Source: Megaleporinus macrocephalus (taxonomy: Eukaryota; Chordata; Actinopteri; Characiformes; Anostomidae). Taken from it: 64,000 nt of DNA. Within the stretch, counting starts at the first letter, position 1. Each line of letters opens with the position of its first letter. Under the pieces are notes generated by a model. It was given only the letters and a program-made list of their open reading frames with translations. It ran no database searches and was not told where the DNA came from. Of the stretch, positions 25,109 to 32,242 are shown one piece after another. Made by a program: the position numbers and the translations under genes. The stretch covers positions 29,839,349-29,903,348 of the forward strand of contig CM038702.1 in the NCBI GenBank assembly GCA_021613375.1. Direction: 5' to 3'.

Positions 25109-26080
25109 TTATTTCCAAACGCACTAATAACAGTAATGACTTGCACTATGTCAACAGGAACAATGGCCTTTATCTCCAGTCATACCACTTTAGACACTGT
25201 AGAACTACAGTTACATGAACCTAAACTAATAGTGATTAAGTTGTTATAACAAACTTCCGGGGCGTGTCTGGGGCAAATCCATAACCACACAAAAGAGAAT
25301 TTACGTTTCCTCTTTGTTATAAAATGGCTATACAATGTAATAGCTCATATTCTACCGTTAACAAACCGCTCTGTCTGCCGCTGTGTTACTCTTTCTTTCC
25401 CGTCAAGAGCCCCAACATTAGTACAGCATTTATCTCGCCAATGATTTATAGTGTAGGCATCTTCAGTTCAACATGCATATGAAAACAGCTCCTTTTTTTT
25501 CTTTCTTTGACACGCAGAAAAAGCACCATCACACTAACAAACCGCTTTCGTTTCTTTCAGTCCGTTAACTCTAACCGTCGGGTAAACAGAGTACTGATGC
25601 TGTTGTAACGCTAGGTTGCTTAACACTGTTGAAGAACAAGCACAGCAAGCAGCCTGAGACTCGGAGGAAACTTGACTAACAGCTGGTACAGAGTGGGTTA
25701 AAGCTGGTGCACGAAGAGCGCGCAACACTCAAAACAAGCCTTGAAATCAGTAAAACCACATAACCAGCTGTCAGTGTCGTGGCCGGGCCGTAAAATCGTA
25801 ACTATGTCCAGGTGATGTGCTCATTTTAGCAGTTATAGTATGAAACACAGAAAACATATCACACAATCACACGTAAACAAGAATGAAGAAGTCCTGCCAT
25901 GTTGTACACAGTAGAAAAAAACCTACCTGAGTTTGCTCCTGTTCTAAACTGCTCGAGTCGCTCTGAGAGTCTGAGAACTGTGAGTCTATCTGCGGCCTAA
26001 ACCTGACATTGAAGTCGCACATCCGCGTCTGCGCACACTCGCTGATCTCCGCTCACGCGCTGACGTCACCAGCACTGCTC
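3940..26080 (-). CDS. tmem63a: tmem63a-like gene: OSCA/TMEM63 mechanosensitive cation channel, 23 exons (full model)
   Basis: The gene runs right to left. Coding exons are 23665-23507, 21303-21224, 19806-19731, 19634-19597, 19505-19363, 16534-16483, 14391-14283, 14174-14104, 13744-13664, 13120-12994, 12748-12615, 11264-11082, 10686-10533, 10279-10173, 10099-10013, 9465-9406, 9210-9048, 7853-7748, 5983-5816, 5677-5562, 4924-4871 and 4311-4180. They total 2,400 nt with every phase matching, giving 799 residues. The family forms stretch- and osmolarity-gated cation channels in plasma and endolysosomal membranes. Visible here are an N-terminal membrane segment (about 43-65), two more (about 130-152 and 184-203), a long cytosolic loop with a Cys-rich stretch, then membrane segments from about 425 to 735 and a short acidic tail. 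Motifs such as [24 protein letters not shown] and AYSITCP are family hallmarks, and details ([17 protein letters not shown]) fit TMEM63A better than B or C. Paralogue choice is inference from remembered sequences. Confidence 0.92.
3960..3965 (-). terminator. AATAAA poly(A) signal of tmem63a
   Basis: AATAAA on the minus strand, about 215 bases after the stop, is the first canonical hexamer downstream. A T-rich stretch follows at about 3905-3895. This gives a short 3' UTR of roughly 230-245 bases; cleavage near 3940 is inferred. Confidence 0.7.
4180..4311 (-). CDS. tmem63a: tmem63a last coding exon 23 (residues 757-799, stop)
   Basis: Acceptor TTTTTTACAG gives 43 codons and TAA at 4182-4180. 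It encodes [24 protein letters not shown] and an acidic end. The YxPxxLN and xYGxxxx pieces match the known TMEM63A tail, supporting this as the true C-terminus. Confidence 0.87.
   Translation of the reverse strand: MYLPKVLNHDPPSSRVSPPLSYGTTDTSPAFLSTEEEPRVSDI
4871..4924 (-). CDS. tmem63a: tmem63a coding exon 22 (residues 739-756), acidic tail
   Basis: A 54-nt exon with acceptor GTGTAG after a (TG)n tract and donor CCTCT|GTAAGT. It encodes [18 protein letters not shown], an acidic, Ser-rich tail. Read-through of the donor would stop four codons later, so retention would give a shorter tail. The exon could be skipped without frame loss. Confidence 0.82.
4933..4956. repeat. (CA)n microsatellite at exon 22 acceptor
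   Basis: About 12 CA units; on the gene strand this is a TG tract ending 9 bases before the exon 22 acceptor AG. Confidence 0.95.
5562..5677 (-). CDS. tmem63a: tmem63a coding exon 21 (residues 700-738)
   Basis: Acceptor TTTTTCAG, with a 39-nt TG repeat 13 bases upstream of the exon; donor TACAAT|GTAAGC, phase 0. It encodes the last membrane helix and [14 protein letters not shown], matching the vertebrate C-terminal junction. Confidence 0.92.
5691..5729. repeat. (AC)n microsatellite upstream of exon 21
   Basis: An uninterrupted 39-base AC tract starting 13 bases outside exon 21, on the intron side. Confidence 0.97.
5816..5983 (-). CDS. tmem63a: tmem63a coding exon 20 (residues 644-700)
   Basis: Acceptor TG tract plus GTGCAG; donor ACGG|GTAAAA, phase 1. 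It encodes [20 protein letters not shown], a short loop and [17 protein letters not shown], the penultimate membrane segments. Confidence 0.93.
5984..7747 (-). other. tmem63a intron 19, no recognisable element
   Basis: 1.76 kb of AT-rich sequence with a T-rich run near 7077. I see no exon, RNA gene or clear repeat beyond a duplicated 16-base phrase (ATAGAACAAAGTCG type) at 7634-7671. Confidence 0.5.
7748..7853 (-). CDS. tmem63a: tmem63a coding exon 19 (residues 609-644)
   Basis: The acceptor GTGAAG follows a TG-rich stretch. Donor TTTG|GTAAGA, phase 1. It encodes [14 protein letters not shown] and a membrane helix with the invariant AYSITCP. Confidence 0.93.
8190..8520 (+). mobile_element. 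Internally deleted Tc1-like element in tmem63a intron 18
   Basis: Blocks equivalent to the transposase helix-turn-helix (8240-8300), the [12 protein letters not shown] region (8330-8362) and the LRQQDN-like catalytic end (8410-8500) follow each other with the DNA between them missing. The first catalytic Asp region is truncated. Orientation is opposite to the host gene. Confidence 0.65.
9048..9210 (-). CDS. tmem63a: tmem63a coding exon 18 (residues 554-608), followed by a GC donor
   Basis: Acceptor TCCTCAG. It encodes [16 protein letters not shown], a Gly-containing pore helix, [11 protein letters not shown] and [11 protein letters not shown]. The donor is AAACAG|GCAAGT, a GC site that otherwise matches the consensus fully. 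No GT donor keeps the frame into exon 19. Confidence 0.93.
9406..9465 (-). CDS. tmem63a: tmem63a coding exon 17 (residues 534-554)
   Basis: A 60-nt exon; acceptor CGACAG, donor TTTGA|GTAAGT, phase 2. It encodes [19 protein letters not shown], the conserved cytosolic FFRWLFD linker. Confidence 0.92.
10013..10099 (-). CDS. tmem63a: tmem63a coding exon 16 (residues 505-534)
   Basis: Acceptor TCCTTAG, donor ACTAG|GTCAGT, phase 2. It encodes [20 protein letters not shown] and ILPSLGLT, a membrane helix. Confidence 0.92.
10173..10279 (-). CDS. tmem63a: tmem63a coding exon 15 (residues 470-505)
   Basis: Acceptor GATCCAG, donor ACCAG|GTACAC, phase 2. It encodes [19 protein letters not shown] and [13 protein letters not shown], the pore-lining helix region in family structures. 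Confidence 0.94.
10533..10686 (-). CDS. tmem63a: tmem63a coding exon 14 (residues 418-469)
   Basis: Acceptor GTCTCAG, donor CTAAAT|GTATGT, phase 0. It encodes [14 protein letters not shown], a membrane helix ([16 protein letters not shown]) and MDKFNVTKP, hallmark TMEM63 sequence including the NVT sequon. Confidence 0.93.
11082..11264 (-). CDS. tmem63a: tmem63a coding exon 13 (residues 357-418)
   Basis: Acceptor ATCTCAG, donor GTATG|GTAGGT, phase 2. It begins ILKDFNA and ends [14 protein letters not shown], both conserved. Between them lies a Gly/Ser/Cys-rich stretch ([15 protein letters not shown] and onward) about 15 residues longer than in the mammalian protein as I remember it. Confidence 0.92.
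12615..12748 (-). CDS. tmem63a: tmem63a coding exon 12 (residues 313-357)
   Basis: The acceptor GTACAG is preceded by a 38-nt TG repeat. Donor GCATA|GTGAGT, phase 2. It encodes [18 protein letters not shown] and the conserved [13 protein letters not shown] that completes the RRM-like fold. Confidence 0.93.
12763..12800. repeat. (AC)n microsatellite next to exon 12 acceptor
   Basis: A 38-base AC tract; on the gene strand it is (TG)19 ending 14 bases before exon 12. Confidence 0.97.
12994..13120 (-). CDS. tmem63a: tmem63a coding exon 11 (residues 270-312)
   Basis: Acceptor TAAACAG, donor GAAGGG|GTAATG, phase 0. It encodes a charged helix and then [18 protein letters not shown], the Cys-rich segment of the large cytosolic loop, seven cysteines in all. 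In family members this loop is membrane-associated and its cysteines are candidates for lipidation. Confidence 0.92.
13664..13744 (-). CDS. tmem63a: tmem63a coding exon 10 (residues 243-270)
   Basis: Acceptor GTGCAG, donor GAAAG|GTAAGA, phase 2. It encodes [20 protein letters not shown], a highly conserved piece of the RRM-like cytosolic domain. Confidence 0.92.
14104..14174 (-). CDS. tmem63a: tmem63a coding exon 9 (residues 220-243)
   Basis: Acceptor CCCCCAG; donor TTTAT|GTAAGC, phase 2. It encodes [20 protein letters not shown], the first strand of the RRM-like cytosolic domain (RTLFITGLP type) that follows the third membrane segment. Confidence 0.9.
14283..14391 (-). CDS. tmem63a: tmem63a coding exon 8 (residues 183-219)
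   Basis: Acceptor TTCTCAG, donor GAGAGG|GTAAGT, phase 0. It encodes [19 protein letters not shown], a membrane helix, followed by a basic cytosolic stretch ([14 protein letters not shown]). Confidence 0.93.
14392..16482 (-). other. tmem63a intron 7 with an embedded SINE
   Basis: 2.1 kb, AT-rich, holding the tRNA-derived SINE at 15.67-15.94 kb. The rest shows no exon or known element. Confidence 0.5.
15672..15940 (+). mobile_element. tRNA-derived SINE in tmem63a intron 7
   Basis: A GC-richer block with a tRNA-like head: a candidate A box near 15690 and a B box GTTTCGATCC at 15737-15746. A fish-SINE body follows, with the phrases TGAGGTGCCCTTGAGCAAGG and GGTTAAATGTGGAGGTCAAA. It lies antisense to the host gene. 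Flanking duplications are not obvious, so the copy is old. Confidence 0.75.
16483..16534 (-). CDS. tmem63a: tmem63a coding exon 7 (residues 166-183)
   Basis: A 52-nt exon between TTACAG and CAGAG|GTAAGC. It encodes [16 protein letters not shown], the family-conserved extracellular FGRTTI loop. Phases 1 in and 2 out match its neighbours. Confidence 0.92.
16844..16924. repeat. (TA)40 microsatellite abutting an L2 fragment
   Basis: About 81 bases of pure TA immediately before the first recognisable LINE codon. Likely highly polymorphic and cruciform-prone. Confidence 0.97.
16925..18590 (+). pseudogene. 5'-truncated L2-type LINE with reverse transcriptase relic
   Basis: The frame from 16925 gives [53 protein letters not shown] and [12 protein letters not shown], typical of the CR1/L2 clade reverse transcriptase. 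The catalytic FxxYADDTQLY motif is present only as FHCYTQLY (17289-17312): three residues including both aspartates are gone without a frameshift. A stop at 17461 and frame changes follow, then a C-terminal part ([12 protein letters not shown], 17688-17722) and an L2 3' UTR with the CTCTGGCTTGCTCAC phrase. Antisense to tmem63a. Non-functional. Confidence 0.88.
18600..18912 (+). mobile_element. Second L2-type 3' tail fragment
   Basis: After the first tail ends there is another stretch of L2-like 3' UTR that again runs to the GTAAAGCTGCTTTGTAACAA terminal phrase (about 18855-18874). This suggests a second L2 insertion or duplicated tail. Confidence 0.6.
19363..19505 (-). CDS. tmem63a: tmem63a coding exon 6 (residues 118-166)
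   Basis: Acceptor is a short TG tract ending TTCAG; donor CTAG|GTGTGT, phase 1. It encodes [14 protein letters not shown] and a hydrophobic helix ending [12 protein letters not shown], both nearly identical in vertebrate TMEM63A. Confidence 0.92.
19597..19634 (-). CDS. tmem63a: tmem63a 38-nt microexon 5 (residues 106-118)
   Basis: Only 38 nt, between GATGTAG and ATGGA|GTGAGT. It encodes [13 protein letters not shown], matching the conserved Cys-x-Trp-Leu linker before the second membrane helix. Its phase 2 end joins exactly to exon 6. Too small for ordinary ORF detection; supported by frame and homology. Confidence 0.87.
19731..19806 (-). CDS. tmem63a: tmem63a coding exon 4 (residues 80-105)
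   Basis: Acceptor CTGCAG, donor AGAGG|GTGAGT, phase 0. It encodes a cytosolic linker ([20 protein letters not shown]) with several Ser/Thr next to Arg that could be phosphorylated. This stretch is poorly conserved between paralogues. Confidence 0.85.
19807..21223 (-). other. tmem63a intron 3
   Basis: AT-rich 1.4 kb. A MITE-like end is recognisable at 20470-20545; the rest is unassigned. Confidence 0.5.
20470..20545 (+). mobile_element. End fragment of a fish MITE family
   Basis: Shares the phrases GAACTACAAAGTGCTCC and GTGGAGCTGATAAAATG with the element at 45.3-45.8 kb, so it is a truncated copy of the same family. Confidence 0.6.
21224..21303 (-). CDS. tmem63a: tmem63a coding exon 3 (residues 54-80)
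   Basis: Acceptor CCCCAG; donor GAAGG|GTGTGT, phase 2. It finishes the first membrane helix and encodes [13 protein letters not shown], closely matching the TMEM63 motif after that helix. A stronger-looking donor (GTAAGA) four bases further would put a stop at the start of exon 4, so the GTGTGT donor is chosen on frame. Confidence 0.88.
21839..22850 (-). mobile_element. Decayed Tc1-like transposon in tmem63a intron 2
   Basis: The left end begins AGTGGTGCTTGAAAGTTTGT and the right end carries the inverted subterminal sequence (GCAGAAATATAGAAAAT at 22819-22835). On the minus strand, 22516-22316 encodes [16 protein letters not shown] and further transposase-like fragments. The catalytic half is mostly deleted: about 1.0 kb remains of an element usually near 1.6 kb. 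Confidence 0.75.
22901..23166. mobile_element. 266-bp MITE with imperfect terminal repeats
   Basis: The left end TACACAATCGTTTGCAAAAG and the right end (reverse strand TACAGTTGTATACAAATG) are imperfect inverted copies. The inside is AT-rich with no coding capacity. A related right end recurs at 45120-45156. Confidence 0.55.
23507..23665 (-). CDS. tmem63a: tmem63a coding exon 2 (residues 1-53, start codon)
   Basis: The acceptor (TGCAG) lies directly before the ATG at 23665. The exon has 53 complete codons and ends at TTCCTA|GTGAGT, phase 0. It carries the extracellular N-terminus with an NGT glycosylation sequon, the family motif [17 protein letters not shown], and the start of the first membrane segment. 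A further in-frame ATG at 23713 lies in the intron side of the acceptor and is not preferred. Confidence 0.9.
24180..24725 (+). mobile_element. L2-type LINE 3' UTR tail with internal tandem repeat
   Basis: Shares long phrases with the L2 tail at 18.2-18.6 kb (AGAGGAGGATGGGTCTC, GGTTTCTTCCTCCAGTTGAG) and ends at the family terminus AAATAAACTTGACTTGATT. A 16-bp unit (GAGACTGCCTCAGCCA) is repeated three times at 24386-24433. Confidence 0.8.
25078..25104. repeat. (TA)n microsatellite
   Basis: 27 bases of alternating TA in tmem63a intron 1. Confidence 0.95.
25927..26080 (-). other. tmem63a: tmem63a exon 1, 5' UTR, with CpG-rich core promoter just upstream
   Basis: On the minus strand a strong donor (CAG|GTAGGT) ends an exon at 25927. 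The 150 bases before it are CpG-rich, unlike the surrounding AT-rich DNA, as expected of a TATA-less vertebrate promoter. No in-frame coding start joins to exon 2, so this exon is taken as non-coding. The transcription start is not defined by sequence, so the right edge is approximate. Confidence 0.6.
26061..26068. promoter_or_regulatory. Perfect palindromic CRE (TGACGTCA) in tmem63a promoter
   Basis: TGACGTCA, the full CREB/ATF consensus, sits in the CpG-rich block about 135 bases upstream of the exon 1 donor. Full-site CREs at this distance from CpG promoters are commonly functional. Use here is inferred. Confidence 0.5.
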
Positions 26081-26249
26081 CACACGGAGCCGCTGCTTTC
26101 TTAACGAACACGTGAAGGTGACACCGAAGTTCAACTCCAGAATTGTGGTACACCGCAGTGGCATTGTTTATACAGCCTAATATCACCTAATAATTTTTAT
26201 TTTCATCAAGAATTGCGTTACATTGCGATCTTGTGCTGACTATGGAAAA

Positions 26250-26480
26250 GTCGAGCTGCTACAGCACATCCCAAAGACTTTCAGTGCGTTAAGGTCAGGA
26301 CTCTGTGGTGGACGATTCATGTGGGTCCTGATGCTTTCTAAACCACACAGTTTGAGCCCCATGTATCTCGGCTTTGTCGTCCTGTAATATGCCTGTTTAA
26401 TCAGGGAAGAAAAGGCCTCGACCTGACCAACTAAAGAAATCTTGGATCATACATGGCCTCCTTAGGCTTGTACAGTGGGC
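26250..26480 (-). mobile_element. Tc1/mariner-like relic just upstream of tmem63a promoter
   Basis: Phrases such as GCTGCTACAGCACATCCCAA and a GGTCAGGACTCTGTGG-type block resemble the reverse strand of a mariner-family transposase gene. It is strongly decayed with no reading frame left. Confidence 0.4.
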
Positions 26481-26714
26481 CATATGTATGAAGGGTTCAT
26501 GCTTCTTGTGCTTCCCCTTTTACCCTGATGCACTCATTTCTCTGGAATTGAGTAATCAAGCTACTTACTGCATCCCTTCGGTGTAAAAGCTGGCTGAAAT
26601 ATACTGACCACTGTAGAAATTATCTAATCAAATGCTCATACATATTTAGCTTTTTCACTTACTTAATTTTACATTATTTATGGCTAGGCAGTGTAAATGG
26701 AACACTTATGCTCA

Positions 26715-27120
26715 TCTACACTACCGCTCAAAAGTTTAGGATCACTTTAAAATTTCATTTCATGCAATTTTCACTAACAATATTGTCTATTTCACAATTA
26801 ATTTAAGTGTATCAGATGATTTTTAAAGAATAAAAATGTTTGTATTAAAGCCTATTTTTGTATAGAGGCTCATTTTGTATATAGTCCGATTATCAGCAAT
26901 TCTCATTCCTCTGCCTAAATCTCCTGGTATGGCCGCCAATCCAAGTTAAGGATGTTATTGGGCTAATTGGTTGTTAGGACACCCTTGATCAATTTTAATG
27001 CACAGCTGAAAAACATTATACTAATAAGTGAGCATAAAAGGGAGCAAAACATTCTAGGTTAGTTTAGTATCTGAAGCATCAGCAGTTAATGGCTTGCTGA
27101 CACCTAATTTACAAGCATTT
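26715..27120. mobile_element. Left end of a Tc1-like element
   Basis: Starts with CACTACCGCTCAAAAGTTTA, a standard Tc1-type terminus. The following 400 bases are AT-rich and non-coding. The opposite end was not found, so the right edge is arbitrary. Confidence 0.45.
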
Positions 27121-28680
27121 CAAATGCATAATTACCCTGCTGAAAAAAAGATAGACCATTAAAAGGTGTCCAGCAGTCACTAAGAGTATTATGTGCTTTC
27201 TTGATGATTGATTATCAGTGTAGGGGATTCTAATGGTTCAACAACTGTTCAGGTACTGAAACCAGGTGCGATTCCTACTGGGATCTGGATATCTTGTACA
27301 ACACCCAGAGAAGAAAGTAGTAAAAAAATACCTGCTAAGAGAACATTTTCATTTAGCTAAAATTTAGCATTGTACTCAAGCACAATGTTTTAAGATCTAA
27401 ACAATGTTTGCACTGTGCAGCAATTTCTGCTGGGCTGCGGTTTATTATCCCAATTTTGCAAATTCTTCAGACATATCCTGTGCAGAGGGCTGGCGTAAAC
27501 AACCACTGTTTGTTCTATGGTCACTGTTTGTGTGAGAGCAACAAAATTGTCAAAATCTGGCCTGAAAAAAAATTATTTTGAATAGATTATTAGCAGAAAA
27601 TGCTTGAACCAAGATCACTCAAGACCCCACTATTATTGTTGTGCTTCCAGAAGAACCAAATTTGCCTAACCTATCTTACTCCTGTGATGCCATTAGCAAA
27701 ATTTATTAGTAAACACTACTGTCACAATATTCATTATTGTTTCTAGTAAGGTGGTCTTTGATGGAGATCTTTCTGCATTTATACAGTAGGTCATTCCTAT
27801 TTTCAAATTTTTCATTGTCTTCATATTAACAGTATGAATCAAGATTTGATATATTACATTAATTTCTATATACTGTTAATCATCTTAAAGATAAAATTGA
27901 AAGAAGCAGCATTTTTTTCAGAGTCTGACCTCACAAATGCTCCTTTGACTGAATGGATGCACAAATTCTCCTGAAAAGCCTTCCCAGAAGAGTAGAGGTT
28001 GGCTTGTGCAACTGTGGATGCATTAGGGCTCATGGGAAGCACCAGTCACACTAAGAGAGACTTTAAATCTTGTAAATTGTTGAGACTGTTTGCTTTAAGA
28101 TGTGTAGATGTGTTGCTTATGCTATTCTGTGCTGGGCTGTAAGGCTTGTCAGTAGAGTACTAGTGCAGTGTTTGTGTCTACCATCAGGTTGATGATGATG
28201 AAGACCTGCCTGCTATTGCTGCCGTCTAGTCAGCACTTTGTAGCTGTTTCCTACTACTGCTGTGTAGTACTTGTTTAAAGCTCTATTCTTCTTCATGCTA
28301 AGACTACATTTAGGATCAGAACTCACTCCAAGTATCCTAGAACAATACGGCACTATCACAAACTGCCCTGTCTGCGCTTTACTGTTCCTCTGTATATAGA
28401 AAGTCAACATTCAACGTTAATTGTCTTGGCATAGATAAAAAAAAAAAAACCTCTTGAATTTATACTTGAAACATAATTGGTGAGATGTCCTTTTAAAACA
28501 AAAGTTTTCTTTGTGTCATTTGCACATGCAGACATGAAAGGTTAAGTTTGTTTGAATGCGATATGTCTTCTTTTTCTGACAGCCAGTTGCCACAGATTGA
28601 GTATCAGGCAGGGAAGAGAGAGAGTGGGCGAGGGAGGGGGAGAGAGAGAGTAAGAGAGAAAGACCTATGCCTCTTTACAA
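27120..28680. other. AT-rich intergenic DNA with a mariner fragment
   Basis: At 27925-28050 a fragment with the phrases CCTCACAAATGCTCCTTTGA and CCTTCCCAGAAGAGT resembles a mariner C-terminus. Otherwise nothing recognisable. Confidence 0.45.
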
Positions 28681-28689
28681 TGAATCTTG

Positions 28690-28925
28690 ACTGATTGGCA
28701 GGTCGGCTTTATCTGTGCAATATCATCCTGCGCACGTTCTCATTCGTCTTTGGGTAGCCTTGCGCGACACCGTCTGAGGAACGAATTAACCCCGGCAGCA
28801 GGCTGGAGAAAGGCCCCGAGTCGGATAATCAGCGCCTCATTACCGCGCCGACGCTCTGGGAGATGCTCAGGCACAGGGTGCTGCTGGTGATTGGGCTTTC
28901 GCAGCTCAGCTTTGTTTTCTTTTTT
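28690..28925. promoter_or_regulatory. CpG-rich block, candidate promoter or enhancer
   Basis: About 235 bases that are markedly GC- and CpG-richer than the flanks, preceded by a GA-rich tract (28613-28665) and an inverted CCAAT (ATTGG at about 28694). No supported ORF or splice pair. It may be the promoter of an unrecognised transcript or a CpG-rich enhancer. Confidence 0.4.
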
Positions 28926-29782
28926 CTTTCTTTTCTTTTCCTTTTTTTACCTTCAATCAGTCGATGGCTCAAGTGACAGCCAAGGCATACCAGCATAGTG
29001 CACTTCTAATCAACGCAGTCATGAAGCTGCCATGAGTGGCAAATGAACAGTCTCAGTGTACACGACAATACAAACACACACGCAAACACCCAAACTGAGT
29101 TTATAGGCCTCCACAAACCAATACACATGGTATTCGCAATGTTTACTTTCATTCTTTACAATACTGTATCTTAAAAGCTTACATTCTTCTCTAAAATTGG
29201 AGGCCCTCCATTACAAATGCTTTCAGTACAAGCATTTTCTGTGAAGTCCTTTCAGTTAACAGTTCATTATTCTCCACAGGACCTACGGGACCCACAGTGG
29301 AATGAAAATGCAGCATGAAAAACAAGAGTTATTTCACCCGCTAGATCGTTCACAACAAATTCATGTTGCACTAGTACATATCGGATGAGGTTTAGAATAA
29401 CAAATGATCTGGGAACTTTTTTTGCAGTATTTCTGAACAATTTAGCTGATAGCAACGCGAGTGCAAATGTTACAACTTACCTCAAATGTGGGGTTAATTG
29501 GAATAGGTGGAGAGGCAACATTCACAACTATTTTGTATGGGGGTAAATGGACTTTTCATTGTTCACTTTAGGGGTCTTAGTTATAACAAATAAAATTGAC
29601 TTTGCCACATAGGCCAAAGGCTCACTCTGTGATTTGCTTATATGCATCTAATTGGTGATTATAGTGATGGGTGCTAGTAAGTGTTTGTGTTATTTACTAT
29701 AATTACAGTGTATATATCATCTTTTGACTTTGTAAAAAGGTATTCAGATACCATATTAAAAATATATTTATGTAAAGGTTAC

Positions 29783-29990
29783 ATACAGGCAGGTCCATAA
29801 GTATTTGGATACTGACACAATTTATAATGTTGCCATTGTAAAATAGAGATGTGTTTAAAGTGTATATGTTAAATAGTATATTCATAATTAAGGAATTACA
29901 GCCATTGTACATAGCCCTGCTCCTTCATTTACACAGGCTCACAAATAATTGGACAGCTTCATGACAGGCAGCTTGCTTTGCATAGTTGTA
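29783..29990. mobile_element. End fragment of a Tc1-like transposon
   Basis: Starts GCAGGTCCATAAGTATTTGG with a GACACAATTTATAAT subterminal part, typical of a fish Tc1 family whose terminus reads CAGGTCCATAAATATTTGG. The transposase region is absent. Confidence 0.55.
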
Positions 29991-31102
29991 AAAAGCTAAA
30001 CTTCTGAAAGAATTTCAAGGTGGTCATGTGAAAAATATAAACTAATGGATTTTCTGCAAGTTTCCTGTAATTTTTGCATGCAAGGCTTTACTGATAAGAC
30101 AAATAAATCTGTAAAAAATGAACTGTTATTAATTAAGTACATAATATGGGTTTGTACAGTTAACATTTCATCTTGTGTTTTTTATTTTCCTCAAATTATG
30201 CTTCAGTTTCTCAAAACCATAAACATAAAATGCATTTCTTTCTGCAGATTACCATGTGTCTTTAGCTGTGAAATCTCAGGGTGTACTATATAAGGTAAAA
30301 TGTGTCAGCTTCACTTCTAAATGCTGACCTGTGGGCTTAGTGTTGCTGTGTACACATGTGTCTAACACATATAGTCTTTAACACAGCTTGATTCTGAGGA
30401 GCGAAAGGGCCCTGCAGTACCCTATTATGAGCATGTTATGGGCATGTTGTGGTGGGACCCTTTAGATACCAAAGGCTTCTACTGAACGTTTAGCTGCCTG
30501 GGATTACATTTCAATTCCAATTAAACTGGACAGGCTTTTTAATCCACTACTGTAAGTGAGAAGTGGCACACAATTAACACCAAGGATACAAAGTTTAATT
30601 GCAAGTCCTCTGTGGAAAGAGTAAGACTACACTGGGGACAGGAAGCCTTGAAACTGATGCCTTTTTGAGGAATATGTCTCTGAAAGTGTCATGCAAGCAC
30701 AACATATACAGTAAACCAGCATGTTAAACAAAAACTACAGGCTTTTTTAGGTCTAGGCTGTATTGTTACAATTCAGAATAATAGCATATTACAGGAATCA
30801 CAGAATTTTTCACAACAAAAATGTTACTTATTTTTGCTACCCAGACTTGTCCTTATTATTTGTAATGTTGACAATGATAAAATAGTGACAAATCTAAATT
30901 AAAAAAATATTTGGGAACAGTTTCTTCTTAGCCTGCCCTTTACATTTTAACAATACATTTTAGGCCAATACCTTTCCTCAGTCTTTATCTAAATGTAGCA
31001 ATTTATGTAGAAACATTTGTGTAAGAAGTTTCTGTGAAATAGCTTTCAGAGACGTTAAACATTTCAAATGTCTGGTTTCCATCACCACCACTGTCAACAA
31101 TT
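29990..31102. other. AT-rich intergenic DNA before the BEL element
   Basis: No coding, RNA or repeat signature seen. It forms the left flank of the BEL insertion. Confidence 0.5.
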
Positions 31103-31107
31103 CTGAC

Positions 31108-31704
31108 TGTAACTGTCCCAGAGACATATTTTTGTTTAAATTGTTCATTTTTGAATTTCATGATTATTTCTGTTCACAATCTGCTGAAAAATGTTTGGAA
31201 TGTATAATTTTGGTTAAAAAAAGGAATTTCTGTTTGTGAAACGATTTGTTTAATGGTAAAGGATGTGTCACGTGACTGGAATCTAGTGTGAAGAACCGTT
31301 GGATTATGGGTCAGATCCAGCGTGTTTGCAGAGAGAGAGACATGCGGTACCAAACCAATTCAGTTCTACGCATGGTCTTAATGGCGCACACGGTAAATGT
31401 GTATATTTGTTTATAATGTTGTTTAATATGTCTCTACATTGATTATGTGAAGCAGTCTGTGTTGATTTGTGCAAGATTTGCTATTTTTGTTGTGCTAATG
31501 TGTTTTGAAACTGTTTAACTACGGACACTAGTAGAGAGACCGAGAAATGCATATCCTGAACCAGGTTCTTTATTTTTTGTAGTTTTCACGGTGTCAAAAG
31601 ACAGAGACAGCGAGAGAGAGAGAGAAAGAAAAGAAATAAAACAACTTCAGAAGACATCTGTATGATTCGCGTGGCCGTTATTTTGCTAGACCAGTGTAGC
31701 TACA
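31108..31704 (+). repeat. 5' LTR of the BEL/Pao element
   Basis: 597 bp, from TGTAACTGTCCC to GTGTAGCTACA. Contains AATAAA at 31635-31640 near its end, the expected R/U5 poly(A) signal. Aligned by eye with the 3' LTR it differs at about 12-14 bases plus a few 1-4 bp length changes in simple runs. Confidence 0.95.
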
Positions 31705-32242
31705 GGGAAAACGTTCCGCTGGCGCGGCCTAGAAACCAGGGTTGGAGAGAGCAGCACGGCCGCTGGAGCAACGCGTGGACGAGAGAGCAGCACGGCCGCT
31801 GGAGCAACGCGTGGACGAGAGCTCGTCAGAGGAAGGGTTCGCCGAGTAAGGAGAGAGTGTTGGTTCCAGAAACGTCGGAGCAAGGGTGTGGTGACGGCAG
31901 CAGAGGAGGGCAACGTACGCTATAGCTCTGCAAACCTCCTCGCCACGGACTTAGATGTGCAACGTTAGATCCATAACGTCACAGTCTTCAGGCAGAACAG
32001 TGAGGTTCTGCACACTGAATCAGGTTTGACTGTTCTACCTCTACACCTTTAAGGACGTCGGCAAAATACACTTAAGAGTAACCGATTTCTCATCATAGCC
32101 TAAGTGTTATTCCTGCTTGATAAAAATGTGATGTTTTCGATGTTTAAGGATGCCTTGTTTTGAGAATTCAGGTGCAAAGTAAAATTAACGTATTATAAGG
32201 AAAATGCATTACCTTAGTTCTTGAACTGCAAACATTGAATAG
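31705..32242 (+). other. BEL leader with 36-bp tandem duplication
   Basis: Untranslated leader between LTR and gag. A 36-bp unit containing CAGCACGGCCGCTGGAGCAA occurs twice in tandem from about 31745. I did not identify a convincing tRNA primer match. Confidence 0.7.

Larger units (their letters stand above)
23666..25926 (-). other. tmem63a intron 1
   Basis: 2.26 kb. It contains an L2 3' tail (24180-24725), a TA microsatellite (25078-25104) and, near exon 1, CpG-containing DNA at 25370-25760 that may carry intronic promoter elements. Confidence 0.5.

Noticed and set aside
28687..28890. 67-codon open frame in the CpG-rich block
   Set aside because: It ends without splice donor support, has an Arg/Ser-biased composition expected from CpG-rich DNA, and has no recognisable domain.
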